A stretch of 64,000 nt of DNA, from NCBI GenBank assembly GCA_954871525.1, contig OX940864.1, positions 12,890,001 through 12,954,000 of the forward strand, given 5' to 3'. The notes under the pieces are model-generated. The model ran no database searches and was not told the DNA's origin. It saw only the letters and a program-made list of their open reading frames with translations. Each line of letters opens with the position of its first letter. Position 1 is the first letter of the stretch. Source of the DNA: Parietaria judaica (Eukaryota > Streptophyta > Magnoliopsida > Rosales > Urticaceae). Positions 25,801 to 37,999 of the stretch are shown here, piece after piece. The position numbers and the translations under genes are program-made.

Positions 25801-27968
25801 GATGAAGCACGCGCTTAGACCAGTGAGATCAAGACCGTCGACGTTCACAATTCCTTCCATGCCGACATTTTCAAAATCGAGAATGTCCGATTTTCCCTCG
25901 CCCGTTCCAACTCCCCAATCAAAGTGATGGTATGTTGCAGCAGCATCAGAAAACGTATTGCGCCAATCAGCATAAACAGTGTCGTCTGTGACCTGCAAAA
26001 CCAATACGTCAGAGAAGAACAGGCATGCCCCTATTGTTGCCTTCAGATGGTTGTTCTTTCAAAAACAATAATAAGCAAATAACTGGAAGTAGAAAGTAGA
26101 GGGGAAAAAACGACAAAGACAACGGTTAAAGCCACACCTCATACTGAAATGCAGAATCTGCAACACAGAACCAGCTAGTGCATCGAGGCTCTCTCCTCAT
26201 GCGCTTTAGCTCCTTCAGCTCTTTGAACTCGCGAATAACATTTCTTCTGCAATCTCTGCAAAATCTCTTGCTATCAAACCTGTCATGATAGCTCAAATTC
26301 TTAAGAAAAAACTCCGATTCAGTAGCACAATATTTACAATATTAGTAGCATGAGATTTAACTTCCGTGTATGAACACGGGATATAACAAAAAAAATGCAA
26401 CATTAAGAGACAATATTCCTTGTGGAGTTGCATATAAATCGTAAGAGAAATGCAGCCAATAACAGAAATAATCTTGTTTCGTTTAGTAACAGTATCTTAG
26501 TAATTTACAAGTCATAGAATCATTACCCACTAGTGACTCTACATCTAAGTTAACAGTCTCAATTTCCCGTCTTCAAGCTATGATGAATTCTGCTGACGGT
26601 AACATAGCCTTTCGGTATTGAATGAATTCTCCACGTTCTTGATTCCCTCTTGAACGAGAACATAAATGTGTAGACATCCTAGTACAAGCTAATAGATGCT
26701 TCTTAATAGCAGGCTCTATATGAATATACAATTGTTTTGTGTACAGCGAGCCCCCTATAAGACGCTTATGAACTCTATCCTTCTCGAATCCACATATATG
26801 ATCCTTTCAAGAACAGGAAAACATTATAGTCTACTAAATTCCCTTTTTTTGTCCATTTTACACGATTGACCATTGAAATCAGCAGTAACATTATAGTTTA
26901 TTAACATACAATTTCGACATCAAAGCTGGCTCAACCACGCACACTGAATTTCAAGATGCAGAGAATAAACGGATAGCTAAACACCTGTACATGAGTCTCT
27001 CGATGAAATCCTCCTCCTTCATTCTTAAGAGAGATTGCTGGGTTTCTTCTCCAAGCGCTGACCAAAAGTCGACCAGTGTGTCACACGAAAGCCTGGCTGT
27101 GTGCAATGCACATGTCTCCCGTGTTCCGTGTCCTCTGCCATAGCTGACCATTCCTTGGCTTATCCAACCCCGGCCTCCCCCTCCGCAGGCATCGGGATAG
27201 AGTAATTCCCTTTCCCGTTCCCGTGCACGTGCACTGTCAAACACCTGCTCAGAAAGTAAAAAATTATATATATGAGAAAACTAAACAAAAACGGCGTGCA
27301 ATACAAGACTCCATAGTGTTACAGAATCTTCAGCATTTACATTCTGTAGCCCCGCCAGAGACTTCGAATACATGTAGCAGTCCATAAGCGTGAGCGAGCC
27401 TTCACGTGTTGTAGTAAGTCCGCCCCAAGGATGGACCGAAGGATCCTGCATTTCATCCCCACACCCGTTTACGACACTCGACTCGTCGTCATTCTGATTT
27501 CTCGAGGCTGCGGGGCGGGAAATGTGCCCGCTGGCTCCCTCCAGCTGTAACGACTTTCCGTACATGACAATTTGCAGAAACCCCTCGAGCAGTAAGCCAT
27601 TGCACCGAGAACAGTACATGTTCTTACGCGCCTGCTCGAACAGCGCCTGCTTGTCAATCCTCAGAAGCTCCTGCCGAGCTTGCGGCAAAAGCTCGTTCCA
27701 GAACTACATCAAAACCAATGCTCGAATCAAAACGTAAAGCGAAAAGATCAAATTCACACTGCATCTAGCTGCAAAAACTCACACCAACCCAATCCGAATC
27801 AATCCAAACACCACGACAGACCAAAACGAACGAATCGAGTACCTTCTGGAGCTGATTGAAGCCGACATCACCGCGATGCTTCGACCAGAACCCGTTGGCC
27901 GACGAGAGCGAGTACGAATGCGAGGCGCCATTACTAAACTGCTCATTCCTCTGCGCTAAACCCGGCAT
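22809..27968 (-). CDS. Stress-response NST1-like plant protein
   Basis: Large plant protein of the type usually labelled 'stress response protein NST1-like'; its biochemical role is not established. Eight exons on the minus strand: 27968-27843, 27703-27341, 27244-26985, 26279-26138, 25992-25621, 25136-25005, 24860-24732 and 24650-22809, for 1121 residues. The first 420 residues form the conserved part, with paired cysteines CSRC (73-76), CRDC (257-260) and C283/C288 that could hold zinc. An acidic run follows near 412-430. Residues 510-560 are a highly charged coiled coil of E, K and R. The C-terminal 550 residues are Ser/Asp-rich and then Pro/Met/Tyr-rich, probably disordered. The start MPGLAQRNEQ is preferred over an in-frame Met 13 codons upstream. 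The donor after exon 6 is GC, not GT. Confidence 0.88.
24960..24985. repeat. (AT)n microsatellite in an intron
   Basis: A pure AT dinucleotide run sits inside intron 6 of the NST1-like gene, about 20 bases downstream (in gene direction) of the GC donor site. Confidence 0.9.
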
Positions 27969-30575
27969 TGTTCGTTCAATCTCCCGTCGAGCGACGCATT
28001 CACTCAATCGCCGCCATCATTTCCTCTCGACGAATCCGCAGAAGCCGCTCATTCCTCCACACTCTCACTCCGACCGAATTCCCATCGATACGTCCCCCAA
28101 AAAGAGGCGAATCAAACCTAGAAACGAATCGAGAAAAGCGAGCGCGACGGCGAGCTCGGCGGTTGCCGGGATCGAAGAGGCGGAATCGCGGGTGGATCGG
28201 AGGGATTGGGGCGAATCGGAGAGCAATCGGATGGGCGATTGGGGGTGTTTGGATGGTGGGAAAATGGAATTGGAGAAAGAGAGAGAAAGAGAAAGAGGGA
28301 CGGACGTAAGGGGTTTTTGGTCGAAGACGATGAGATTTGTTGCGCTTCGTTTCTGCTATTTATATTTTTCGTTGGAGCAAAAATTGGACTAAATTAAATT
28401 AAATTAATAATATGATGATATTACACGTCATAAATTCGGACAAGGAGAAAAAAAGAAAGAGCAGTTAATTATTTTAGGTGGGAATGGCCCCTGAACTTTG
28501 TGTGAAAGTGCAATTTATATTTTTCGAGGAAATGTATCTCACTCTAGTACGCTAAGGCTTAATCGGACACTCTCAATCCAACACCGGCCCCAATAATATC
28601 CGAATTGGGTCTCGGCCGGCTTTGGGTCGGGGTTGGGACTCTTTTTATCGGTCTTATATTAAGTTTAAAAAATACAAAAGGATGTTATGTAGTTTTACAT
28701 TTTGGTGAAGTTTGACCTTTGAACTTTGATTCGTCATATGACTTTCGTTTATGTGCTTTTGTCAATTTATTCGATATTAAGTTGAAGATGCGGGAAAAGT
28801 TGTGCTCTCTAGCTTTTTATTTTAGTGCAGTTTGTCCGTTGGGTTTTATTTTTTATTATAAAAAATGGCTACTACAGTTTTAGGTGCGATATATGACTTA
28901 TTTAAATGTGCTAGTCAACTTATATTATCGAGCGAGATCAAGTAATTCTCATAGCTGCAGTTGAAACTACAAAATTGCACTACAAACTACAAAATTGCAC
29001 TCTACTGCAGTTGTCCCTTTAGTTTTAAATTTCAGCACAAATGCCATTTATACTTTTGAATAAGTAGTATATGATTTATTCGAATGTATTTTTGTGAGCT
29101 AATAATTGACCATATCAGTATATATTAGCTATGAGACTATCGTTAAGTGATCAATGTAATAAGTTAATCAACATAATCCTTAAATGAAAGTTTCACAAAG
29201 TTAGAGAAAAGAAAAAAAATCGATGATACTACAAGGGGTGTTTTTTTTTTTTTTTTAAGTTTAGGGAGAAAAGTGCACAAGCACCCAAAGTTTAAGGGGC
29301 AATTGTACCAATAACTCTGAATTAAAACGTCATTAAAAATAATTTGAAGAAAATGGTTTTTTTTTTTTTTTTTTTTGGATTTTTATGCTATTACTATTTT
29401 GAAATAAAAGTAAATCATTTAATTATAAAAGTAAAGCATTTCGGTGATATATTGAGAGAGCATTTCAAATAACAAATTAAATGAAAATATATATATTATT
29501 ACTAATTTACTATCTTGGTTTTTGTTTTATATAATAAATATATTCATTTTCAAATAATTTATTAGCTGACTAATTACGTATTTTTTATTAATTAGGTACT
29601 TCACAAATTATAGGTTGGGCATTGCTTGAAGCCTTGCACATCACTTTAGTTTAGGGTTTCACTCGCTTGTCTCGTAGGCCATTTTGTGCATCTCCAATTT
29701 CTAGAGTCATATTATATTATTTAGGGAAAATTACGGCAAAAATATTCAACTTTTGATCAACGTGTCTCCCGTGTACACAACCTTTAAAACTGGCAGCAAA
29801 AATACCCAACGTGCGTTGACCGTGACTTTGGCATGAAAACGTTAATTTTCCGTTAACATCCGCCATGTGGCCGTTAACGGCAAAAATACCCAAACTTTTT
29901 TTTTTGAAAAAAAATAATTTTTAATTTTTTAAATTTATATATTTTTTTTACTTGATTAGTGATAATTACTTGAATTTCAAATACATGAAAAAACACAAAA
30001 GTTAGTCAAAACATCAATTGATTTCTTAATGTGCTTGTATAGCTACATTTGCTGATAAAAATCTTATTATTATGAGAAATTTTAAACATAGCATTACACA
30101 AAAGTTGATCATGATATCAATTATCAATTGTATATTAAATTGCTTGGAGAAGCTAATTTGCCGATTAAACCTAATATGAATAAAACAATTACATAGTTAA
30201 TTTAAAGTTGACAGTCAAACTTTAAACAAAAACCTAATCATATTGTTTTTATTACATTTGACTATCTAAACATATAGCATGACATCTCAAAGAAATATTA
30301 TATAATATGTATATATATATATATGTGTGTGTGAAACTCTTAGCGCATATATTCTCAAGTTATGACCATTACTTATATTTTTATGTCTTTTTTTGGTCGG
30401 AACATACTCTGAAGTCTTATTTTGTTATTGGGGATACTTTTAGAGACGTTAATTAGCCGCGTTAATGTCTTCACATTGCTTCAAATTCTAAGTATGAACT
30501 GAATTAACATCTTCACAATTATCCTTTTCATTAGAAATTGACCATTTTAGATCGAATTAATACAGTCAATTAATG
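27969..30575. other. Spacer upstream of the NST1-like gene
   Basis: The first 400 bases are GC-balanced and probably hold the promoter and leader of the NST1-like gene; open frames there are by-products of base composition. Beyond that are AT-rich repeats. Several stretches carry the plant repeat vocabulary 'gcccctgaactttg' and 'aaagtgca' (28480-28520, 28700-28860, 29250-29330). One end, 'gggaaaattacggcaaaaat' at 29725-29745, resembles the terminus of the Mutator-like MITE at 41343. Poly-T tracts lie at 29238-29258 and 29358-29377. Confidence 0.5.
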
Positions 30576-30865
30576 TCTCTGTATTGAGAAAAAAAAATGG
30601 CTTAAGAATATGTGCCGGTAAAAAAATATTATCAATAATCAATAGGGCTTTTTTTAAGAATGACATTAAGTGGGTTTTCATTGTTTTTCATAGCTTCCTT
30701 CGGCATTATTCATGTTTCTCTGCAGGGGTATTTAAGGGTATGGATTTTAATGGGATCCCAAGGGATGTCTTTCAGCCAATTATTATTAATCAAGCCCTAT
30801 TGATTATTGATAATATTTTTTTATCGACATATATATTCTTAAGCCATTTTTTTTCAATACGGAGA
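30576..30865. mobile_element. Fold-back MITE, about 290 bp
   Basis: The first and last 70-75 bases are inverted repeats: 'gtattgagaaaaaaaatggc', 'ttaagaatat' and 'aaaaaaatattatcaataat' at 30581-30650 reappear as complements at 30790-30860, differing at only a few positions. The centre is unique. No clear target duplication was found, so the transposon family is not assigned. It marks the left border of the Gypsy-derived region. Confidence 0.7.
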
Positions 30866-31690
30866 GGACCACCATCATGGTCGGCATCGTCCGGCCAGCT
30901 CGTCGGAGTCGGTGGGCTAAGCGGGCTGTGAGGCGGAGGCACAAGGTCACGCTCACGTGGGTCTGGCGAGGTCGGCCTCGCCCTAGGCTCCACGGCGACG
31001 CTCGCCGTCGACGAAAGTGGGTCGCACGATGACCGGGGGCCATGGCGAGTCCGTCTGTGGCGGTGGCGTGCGATGGTGAGGCCAGAGGAGCCGGTGATGG
31101 CCGGGGCTCCTCGCGTGGATCTGAGGCGGTCGGCCTCGTTCTGGGCATCACGGCGGCGCTCGCCGTCGACGGGGAAGCATCCCCCGGAGGTCGTGTGACT
31201 CCGGCGACCCCGAGGGAGGTGGCGGCGTGCGAGGGCAACGCCGGAGGAGCCGGCGATGGCTCTGGTTCGTGCGAGGAGCGCGGGGGGTGATCCAATCAGC
31301 CCTCCGTGGGCCTAGACGGCTCTGGGTCGGTCCCAGGGTGGGCCCACGACGGTCGTCAGGCTCCGCCGACTCCGGTGAGGCGGTCCCCGGGTGAGGGCAG
31401 CGGTGGTTGACGGATTCCGGCAGGTTTCCCAACCCTTGCCATGCCTCGGGGTGGGTTCATGGGTCCCTTCTCATCTCTGATCATGTTGGGGCGGGCCCAC
31501 AATGATAGGATCACTGCTCCGGTATTTTTCAGTGGCGTTCTGGGGTCGCCGTTCGACTTTCTCGGCTCTCCGGGTTTTTGGCAGGCCTACGTCAATGGTA
31601 TTTGGATGATGTTCCTTGGATCGGGAACAGGAGTGGATTCCCAGGTTCAGACCCAGGGGTTTTTCCAGCACGCCCCCATCGGCTGAAGCG
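30866..31690. other. GC-rich segment of unknown origin
   Basis: An 800-bp GC-rich block contrasts with the AT-rich flanks. It includes a diverged direct duplication: the segment around 30973-31015 (ggcctcgccctagg...gctcgccgtcgacg) is repeated around 31131-31172. Open frames exist on both strands, rich in Arg, Ala, Gly and Pro, but none resembles a protein I know. It occupies the place where the RNase H and integrase of the adjoining Gypsy element should be. Confidence 0.45.
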
Positions 31691-31735
31691 ATCTGAGTGT
31701 CATCCTTTGCCTTTCGCGATGTCTTGGGAGATTTA

Positions 31736-32600
31736 TCAGCTCCGTCGAGTTCGGCGGTTAAGGTGACAGTTCCTGAAATGATCTTTCGACGGGATTTGCT
31801 GGTTGATGCGTCCGTTGAGGCTTTGAACCTGTTTTACCCTTTGCGGGCTCTTCATCTCGAGCAGGGCTCGGATCTTCTTGGGGTTTGCCTCGATTCCTCG
31901 TCGGTTGACGATGTATCCAAAGAATTTTCCAGATTCGACTCCGAACGCGCACTTGGCGGGATTTAACTTCATCTGATATTTTCGGAAAAGCATGAACGTC
32001 TCTCGTAGATCCCCAACATGGTCGGTCTTTTTGAGGCTTTTGACGATCATGTCCTCAACATAGACTTCCATGGTTTTCCCGATCAGCGAATCGAACATTC
32101 GGATGACTAAACACTGGTATGTGGCTCCAGCGTTCTTGAGCCCCATGGGCATGACTTTGTAGCAATAGATGCCACGATCGGTCATGAACGTCGTGTGTAT
32201 CTGGTCGGGCTCATGCATTCGGATTTGGTTGTATCCCGAGTAGGCATCCATCATGCTCATGAGCTGGTGGCCGGCGGTGGCGTCCACCAACTGATCGATC
32301 CTTGGGAGCGCGGGAAGCAGTCTTTTGGACACGATGCGTTGAGGTCGGAGTAGTCTATGCAGACTCTCCATTTGCCCTTAGGCTTCTTGACCATCACGAC
32401 GTTGGATACCCAGTCGGGGTACATGACATCCTTGATGAAACTTGTGGCGATAAGCTTGCTGACTTCTTCATTAATCGCTTGATATCTTTTAGGGTTGAAC
32501 TCCCGTCGCCGCTGTATTTTTGGGGTCCTTCCTTTTTCGATGTTGAGTCAGTGGACGGCGATCTTCGGGTCGATGTCGGGCATATCGGCCTGCGACCAGA
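31736..32600 (-). pseudogene. Ty3/Gypsy reverse transcriptase, broken
   Basis: Minus-strand frames encode recognisable Gypsy reverse transcriptase: KPKGKWRVCIDYSDLN, then DAYSGYNQIRMHEPD, PMGLKNAGATYQ and a YVEDMIVKS box followed by KCAFGV-GKFFGYIV. The catalytic YVDD box reads YVED. A frameshift lies between the SDLNASCPKDCFP segment and the LPRIDQLVDATAG segment (about 32310-32345). RNase H and integrase are missing. The reading order and the Cys/His box upstream fit the Tat/Ogre-like side of Gypsy (inference). It cannot be active. Confidence 0.85.
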
Positions 32601-32996
32601 CGAAAACGTCCTTGAACTCTCATAAGAAGGCGATCAACTGAGTTTTTATCATGACTGGCAGCTGAGCTCCAATCGTGACGACTCTTTCAGGCGCGCTCTC
32701 GTCTACCGTGATCTGGGTCACGTCAGAGGAGGGCTTCATGGTTGGTTTGCGTCTATCATCTCGGGTATCGAGCTTGCCAAACATCCGAGCGTCTTTCGGG
32801 TTGGTGGCGAGTTCGTCTTCGAGTTGGCGGACAATGTTGATGATCAACTCATTTTTTCCTGGCTTCGTCCCTTGGGCGTAGCAGGTACGAACTCTCATTA
32901 GCTTCCTTTCATGATTCTTGTCCCGTTTTCCGTTGGGAATTTGACGAGTAGGTGAAAGGTGGACGAGATGACCTGCAACTTGTTCAGACTTGGCCT

Positions 32997-33383
32997 TCAT
33001 ATGATGATGTTGTAGGCCGATGGCTGGTCCACAACGAGGTACCTGACCATCTTAGTGACTAGGGCCCCGTCCTCTGAGCCGAAAGTTGTTGGCAACTCGA
33101 TGGAGCCTTCAGCGAGGACCGGTTTCCCATTAAATCCGTAGAGCAGAGTCTTGACTGGTGTCGGAACGAGTCCTCCCAGGCTCATGCGCTTCAGGGCTGC
33201 TTTGAAGATGATGTCGGCTGAGCTTCCGCTGTTGACCAACACCCGTCGTACCCGGTTGTTAGCGATTAGCGTCTCGACCACGATTGCATCATTGTAGGGG
33301 TGCGAGATTCTTCGAGCCTCTTCCTCAGTGAAGGTTATCGCTTGGCTGGGAAGTACATTAGGTGAACTTCCGAGGTTTGCCAA
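32997..33383 (-). pseudogene. Gypsy aspartic protease remnant
   Basis: A minus-strand frame encodes a retropepsin-like domain (VLVNSGSSADIIF, then LYGFNGKPVLAEGSIELPTTFG and YLVVDQPSAYNIII). The catalytic motif is normally DSGSS; here the Asp is replaced by Asn, so the enzyme is inactive. It lies between gag and reverse transcriptase, as in an intact Gypsy element. Confidence 0.8.
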
Positions 33384-33401
33384 GTTAATCTGGTGTGCTT
33401 C

Positions 33402-34277
33402 TCAATCTTCTTCTAAGGCTCGAGTGTATCTCTTTCGTTTGTTGCTCGAATCTCCTGTTTTGGGTCCGCCTAGGATGGTGGACACGACATTGTACTGTAA
33501 GGGCCGAGCCCTTCCTTGCTCCTTGTCCGGGCGAGGTCGGTCAGGACTGTCGCTTTGGTGCTGCTTAGTCTCTTGGGGTTGCGAGTTATTGGATTTCCCG
33601 CTTCCCGACACTAGCTTGTTGACGAACTCCTTTAGTTGTCCGTCATAAATCAGCTGTTCGATTTGTTTTCTTAGCTGCCAGCATTCTGACGTCGTGTGAC
33701 CGTGGTCCTGATGGTACTCAAAGTATCGATTCTTATCTTTCTTGGCATTTTTTGTTAGTGGCCGGGGACTCCCGAACTTATCTCCATGAAGGCTGAAGAT
33801 CATTGCTGGCGAAGCGGGCAGGGGAGTGAAGTTCATGTCCTTCCGGAACTTCTCTGCTCGTCTGGGTTGTTGTTGTCGGCTTCCAGAGTTATGATGCTGG
33901 CATTTTTTCTTCCTCTGAGGCTCGTCGTCGCCGCCTTTTTTACTCTCCAGGTATTAATCTCCCAAGTTGGGCTGGCTTCGGTTGCTGAAATATTCATCAA
34001 CCGCGATGTCTTCTACAGCTCTTGCCATTAGCTCGGCCATGGAGGTCGGTCTTTTCTTGACAAGAGAGCGTGCGAAGTCGCACATCGTGAGGGCGTCGAT
34101 CACGGCAGTGATTGCATCGTCATCGGTGTAGCTGGCAACTTTGTTTGCTTCTTCGATAAACCTTTTCAGGTAAGCTTGGAGGGATTCGTCTTTACGCTGT
34201 CTGAGGGTCCACAGGTATGACTTCCCTTTTCGCTGTGCAATCGAGCTCGCAAAGCGAGAGACGAAGCGTTCCACCAA
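33402..34277 (-). pseudogene. Gypsy gag remnant with damaged zinc knuckle
   Basis: Two minus-strand frames, 34277-33954 and 33836-33402, encode gag: the capsid helix region LRQRKDESLQAYLKRFIEEA, then YFEYHQDHGHTTSECWQL, the Cys/His box of Tat-like elements with its first Cys lost. The break between the frames (stop or frameshift near 33840-33955) shows decay. The upstream gag start and an intact LTR cannot be seen. Confidence 0.8.
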
Positions 34278-34299
34278 TTCTTCGAAGGACTCAATAGAA

Positions 34300-35222
34300 T
34301 CCTCCGACGCTCAACATTAGTAGAATATTTGAGGGGGAGGCGATTTTATAAGGGGTAGAGAGAGTATAGAGCGAGTTCGAATGAGTTTCGATGAGTTTCC
34401 GTTTGAATGAACTGAGCTATTTACAACTAGACCCAGGGGTTTCGGTGCAATTATAAATTATTCTGGGAAGCCCCGGGGGCAAAATTATATATGTTTTTTG
34501 ATCCCCGGATGTCACAAAGCCATTGACGTAAGCCACGTGTCCATCGAATGCTCCACGCGCCCTCACGCACGGGTTTTGTGCGCGGCGCGTGAATGGGGCA
34601 AGCTCCACCACCTTGCCACGTGTCAGCATGCATGTGGGCGAGCAAGTGGGCTGCTGATTGGCCACCTAGGTGTGTGGAGAGGCCAGCTAGGGGGGGGGGG
34701 GGGGGGCGGGGGCTGTAGCTGCCACGTCCTGGTTGGTTTCGGCGCATGTGGGGCCCACCCGACGTGCTTCCATAGCTCTTTTAGGGTTCCAGGGGCATCT
34801 AAGGCCGTTTTTTCACAAATTTTATATCGTTTTTTAGTATCTTGATAATTTTAGAAACATCGAAATACTTTATTTTACGAAAACGGCCCTCCGGAGGGTG
34901 TTTTGGGCTAAAATTTACTTAATTAAATAAAATAAAAATTAATTTAATAATTTTTCTTTTATTAATTTATTTTAAAATCAATTCCATGAATTACCCGACA
35001 TCAACCTCATCTTCAATAAACGTCCCCTTTTTATTTTTTCCATTTAATAATAATATCGTGGAATCATTTTTAAACCCAAAAAACATATTTTTTTTAATGG
35101 GGAAATGAGGAAGTTAAACCCTTTTTTAGGGTTAAATATTAAAAAATACATTACATAAAAAAGAAATCAATAAATGAAATGTTGTCGTTTCTAAAAATAA
35201 TGGGGCAAGGTGTGGTCATTGT
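34300..35222. other. Mixed spacer with a long G homopolymer
   Basis: To the right of the gag remnant lies a GC-rich stretch (34390-34800) with 'gccacgtgtc' motifs and an uninterrupted run of about 17 G at 34690-34706. Then comes AT-rich sequence to 35222. A decayed LTR of the Gypsy element may be here, but I cannot define its ends. Confidence 0.45.
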
Positions 35223-35230
35223 GTCGAAAC

Positions 35231-36535
35231 CAAGGATTCTAATGCCATTTTTGCCGATAAATCGTTTGCCGTTATCGACGGAGTAATCGTTTGCCGATGG
35301 ATTTATCGATGGAAAACCTATAAAATTTATCGTTTGCCGTTACCGAAACTTATCGAACTTATCGATGGATTAATCTCTTATCGATAGATTTATCGATGGA
35401 AAACTTATAAAATATTTTCATATATATTTTCATACATAAAATATTTTTTTATAACATAAAATACTAAATGTATATTTTCCTTAATAATTGAAAAACGTCA
35501 AATTACAAAACAAATTATGTCATAATCACAATATAAGAATTATATACAATGTTACAAAATGAAGTTACATAAAAAAAACGAAGAAATAGCTCAATTTGAC
35601 CAATTTCAAAAAAAATATTTACTTTTCCCGCAATAAGGTTGCAATTCGGGAAAATGTTGAATTAGAAATAATTATGTCAATCTCACATTTTATAAGTTAT
35701 ATACAATGTTATAAAATTATTTTACATAAAAAAAATAGACTAACTAGCTTAACTTAACTAATTTCAAAAAATATGTACTTTTGCCGCAATAAGGTCATAA
35801 TTCAGAAAGACATCAATTACAAAAATAATTATGTCAAACTAATAGTTTCCTAATTATATACAATGTTACAAAATAAAATTACAGAAAAAAATTAAAATAT
35901 ATCAAATTCAATATTTTTAGAAAAATTGGTACTTTTGTCGCAATTAGAAATAATTTGCATAAACCCTTAAATTTAACCCAAATCTGCAAAAATTCAATAA
36001 AAATCACACAAACCATCTTGATTCATCTATATTCCATCATATACTTAAAAAAAATGAATTTCAACAACAACATTTGATTCAAAACGTAAAATGTACAATT
36101 AAACTAATATGAAACTCAAAGTTTAACTTTCATTCAACCTAATAGATTTCTAAGTAACTACTACAAATATAGAATAAAAATGTGAAAAATTGACATGATT
36201 CATACATATACAACATTTAAACATCAAAACACTAAAGATCTACTAAAAAATCACTAAAAATACATTTAAATTTCGAAATTAAAAGAAGTTGGAACTTCTG
36301 CCGCAAAAAAAGAAAATTTTATACCAGGGTTGACTTATCGTTTTTGACCGAAAAGTAGCTTGCTTTTCGAGAAAATACACTTGATAAGTTTGAGAGATAA
36401 GTGACTTGCTTTTCGAATCGAAAAATCGCGATAAGTATAAAAAGATAACGATTAAAGGAGATAAGTTACCGAGAAGTGGTTTTCAGCGATAAATCGCTCG
36501 ATTATCGCTCGATTATCGCGAAAATCGAAACCATG
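35231..36535. mobile_element. Non-autonomous hAT-like element, 1.3 kb
   Basis: Perfect 8-bp direct repeats gtcgaaac (35223-35230 and 36536-36543) flank it. The ends are short imperfect inverted repeats, CAAGGATTC on the left and CATGGTTTC on the complement of the right. Subterminal zones are crowded with TTATCG/CGATAA words. The centre contains three AT-rich tandem repeats of about 150-165 bp. There is no transposase. An 8-bp target and CA-GG ends fit the hAT superfamily. Removing the element and one target copy restores a continuous flank. Confidence 0.75.
35485..35950. repeat. Three tandem repeats of about 160 bp
   Basis: Within the hAT-like element, the order 'aattatgtca', 'atatacaatgttac', 'ttacataaaaaaaa' and 'tacttttgccgcaat' recurs three times, starting near 35488, 35660 and 35810. 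Copies are diverged. They probably arose after the element formed. Confidence 0.7.
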
Positions 36536-36543
36536 GTCGAAAC

Positions 36544-37010
36544 CATGAGGCGTTTGTGGAAATGTCGAGTGTCACTAACTGAGAAATGACATAAATGGAC
36601 ATACATTCTTTCCATATTTATTGAATTGCCATTGTCATACGCTGATACTAACGTGCAAAACGATTGGGTTTTTTAGTTAAGGATGAAACCGGGAACGAAT
36701 TACGGGCTTTGACCCTTCTTTGGTCGAGTTTAGAAATGCAAGCCTGTTTTTGAAACCAAGAACAGGGCAGAGTCGGAGGTGAAACTGAGCCGATCACATT
36801 TTAAAATGCATAAAATAAAAAATCAAAGACATGTATTAATAATGTCAAATAATCCATGAGAATTTATGTGTGGCTGGCCAAACATTTATTTGGTTATGAT
36901 AACATTAAAAATTTTAGGCAATAATCGGAAGATTCTTTTCAAACGCATACGATTGTTTTTTTCGAGCACGAGAGGGGAAAAAATAAATTAAGATTGAAAG
37001 AAAGAAAAGC
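36544..37010. repeat. SINA-array spacer, copy 1
   Basis: This 3'-flank segment ('gacatacattctttc', 'gaattgccattgtcat', 'gtgcaaaacgattggg', 'ccgagccgttcacg' or close forms) is repeated at about 38560-38990 and 42700-43130. Each copy lies just past the 3' end of a minus-strand SINA-like unit, so it belongs to the tandem repeat unit. (Copy-1 wording differs slightly.). Confidence 0.75.
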
Positions 37011-37049
37011 CCGTCTCAGTTATTTCGGTTTTACAATTGCTCGAATATC

Positions 37050-37925
37050 GCGAGAATTCTTTACTTCCCTTATGCGCCCCTTGACTTCTAGCCCGAATCT
37101 CTCTTTGATTCTTCCAGGAGAAAAAGAGGGCTAAGACCACGTGCAGCCGTACTGCAAAACAAGGAAATGTAGTAGGACTGTTGGTCCATTCGTACTCCAT
37201 TTCAAACGCCATATTTTTAAAATATGTAGTTTACATATTTACAATAATTTGTAAAATTATATCATATTTATCTCTGAAATTATTTATATTTTTATTATTT
37301 TAAATTATAATTCTATCAAATTAAATATTTAAAAGAGCACAATACTTTTGGAATATTAATACCGAAAGAAAATAAAATTAATATTAATACCGAAATAAAA
37401 TAACATCACAATGAGTGGTATAACTGAAAGATACTAACATCACAATAAGTGGTATTATTTTATGGAATGATATTTTATTTAAATAATAAATAAGTCGTAT
37501 AATTGAAAGATACTAAATAAATATAAATGTATGGAGATAAATACAAGAAAGTTGAATATAAAATTAATATTTCAATTTGGTGTAAAAAATAAAGTTCCGA
37601 TGGAAATGAAATAGTGTTTGATGTGACAAGTACTGTAAAATGAAGTAGAAAATGGGATTGTCATATGGAGATGGTCTAAGCCACGCTGGAAGATTAACCC
37701 GTCCACGCCGTCGCACAAGTTTGCAGCACTATCGCGAATGCTCCTTGGAATCCCCTGCCACGTCAGCTTCTGGTCATGTACTCCGACCAATAGGCTATAG
37801 CGGAACTTATTGGCCTCATTTTCTCCGGGAAAAAAAACGTATGAAAATCGTGAAACCGGGAAAGTCGCCTTGCGAAACCGTTCAGATTGCATGCAAAAAT
37901 TTATTTCAAAGCAATTCAATGTTTG
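37050..37925 (-). pseudogene. SINA-like fragment (last exon only), split by an insertion
   Basis: The minus strand from about 37925 to 37680 encodes the substrate-binding end of a SINA-like protein (NCFEINFC, ENEANKFRYSLLVG, KLTWQGIPRSIRDSAA, DGLIFQRG). The remaining tail (ALFFSWKNQ... up to KGSKE) is about 540 bp away at 37140-37050. Between them is AT-rich DNA bordered by near-identical 'ctaagaccacg' (about 37129) and 'ctaagccacg' (about 37677), which look like target duplications. Exons 1 and 2 of the unit are missing. It cannot make a ligase. Confidence 0.8.
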
Positions 37926-37999
37926 AAAGAAAAAAAAAAACCAATATAATTAACAATAAGATTGTAAGAAAAAAAAACGATATAAATAAGATTACTCCG

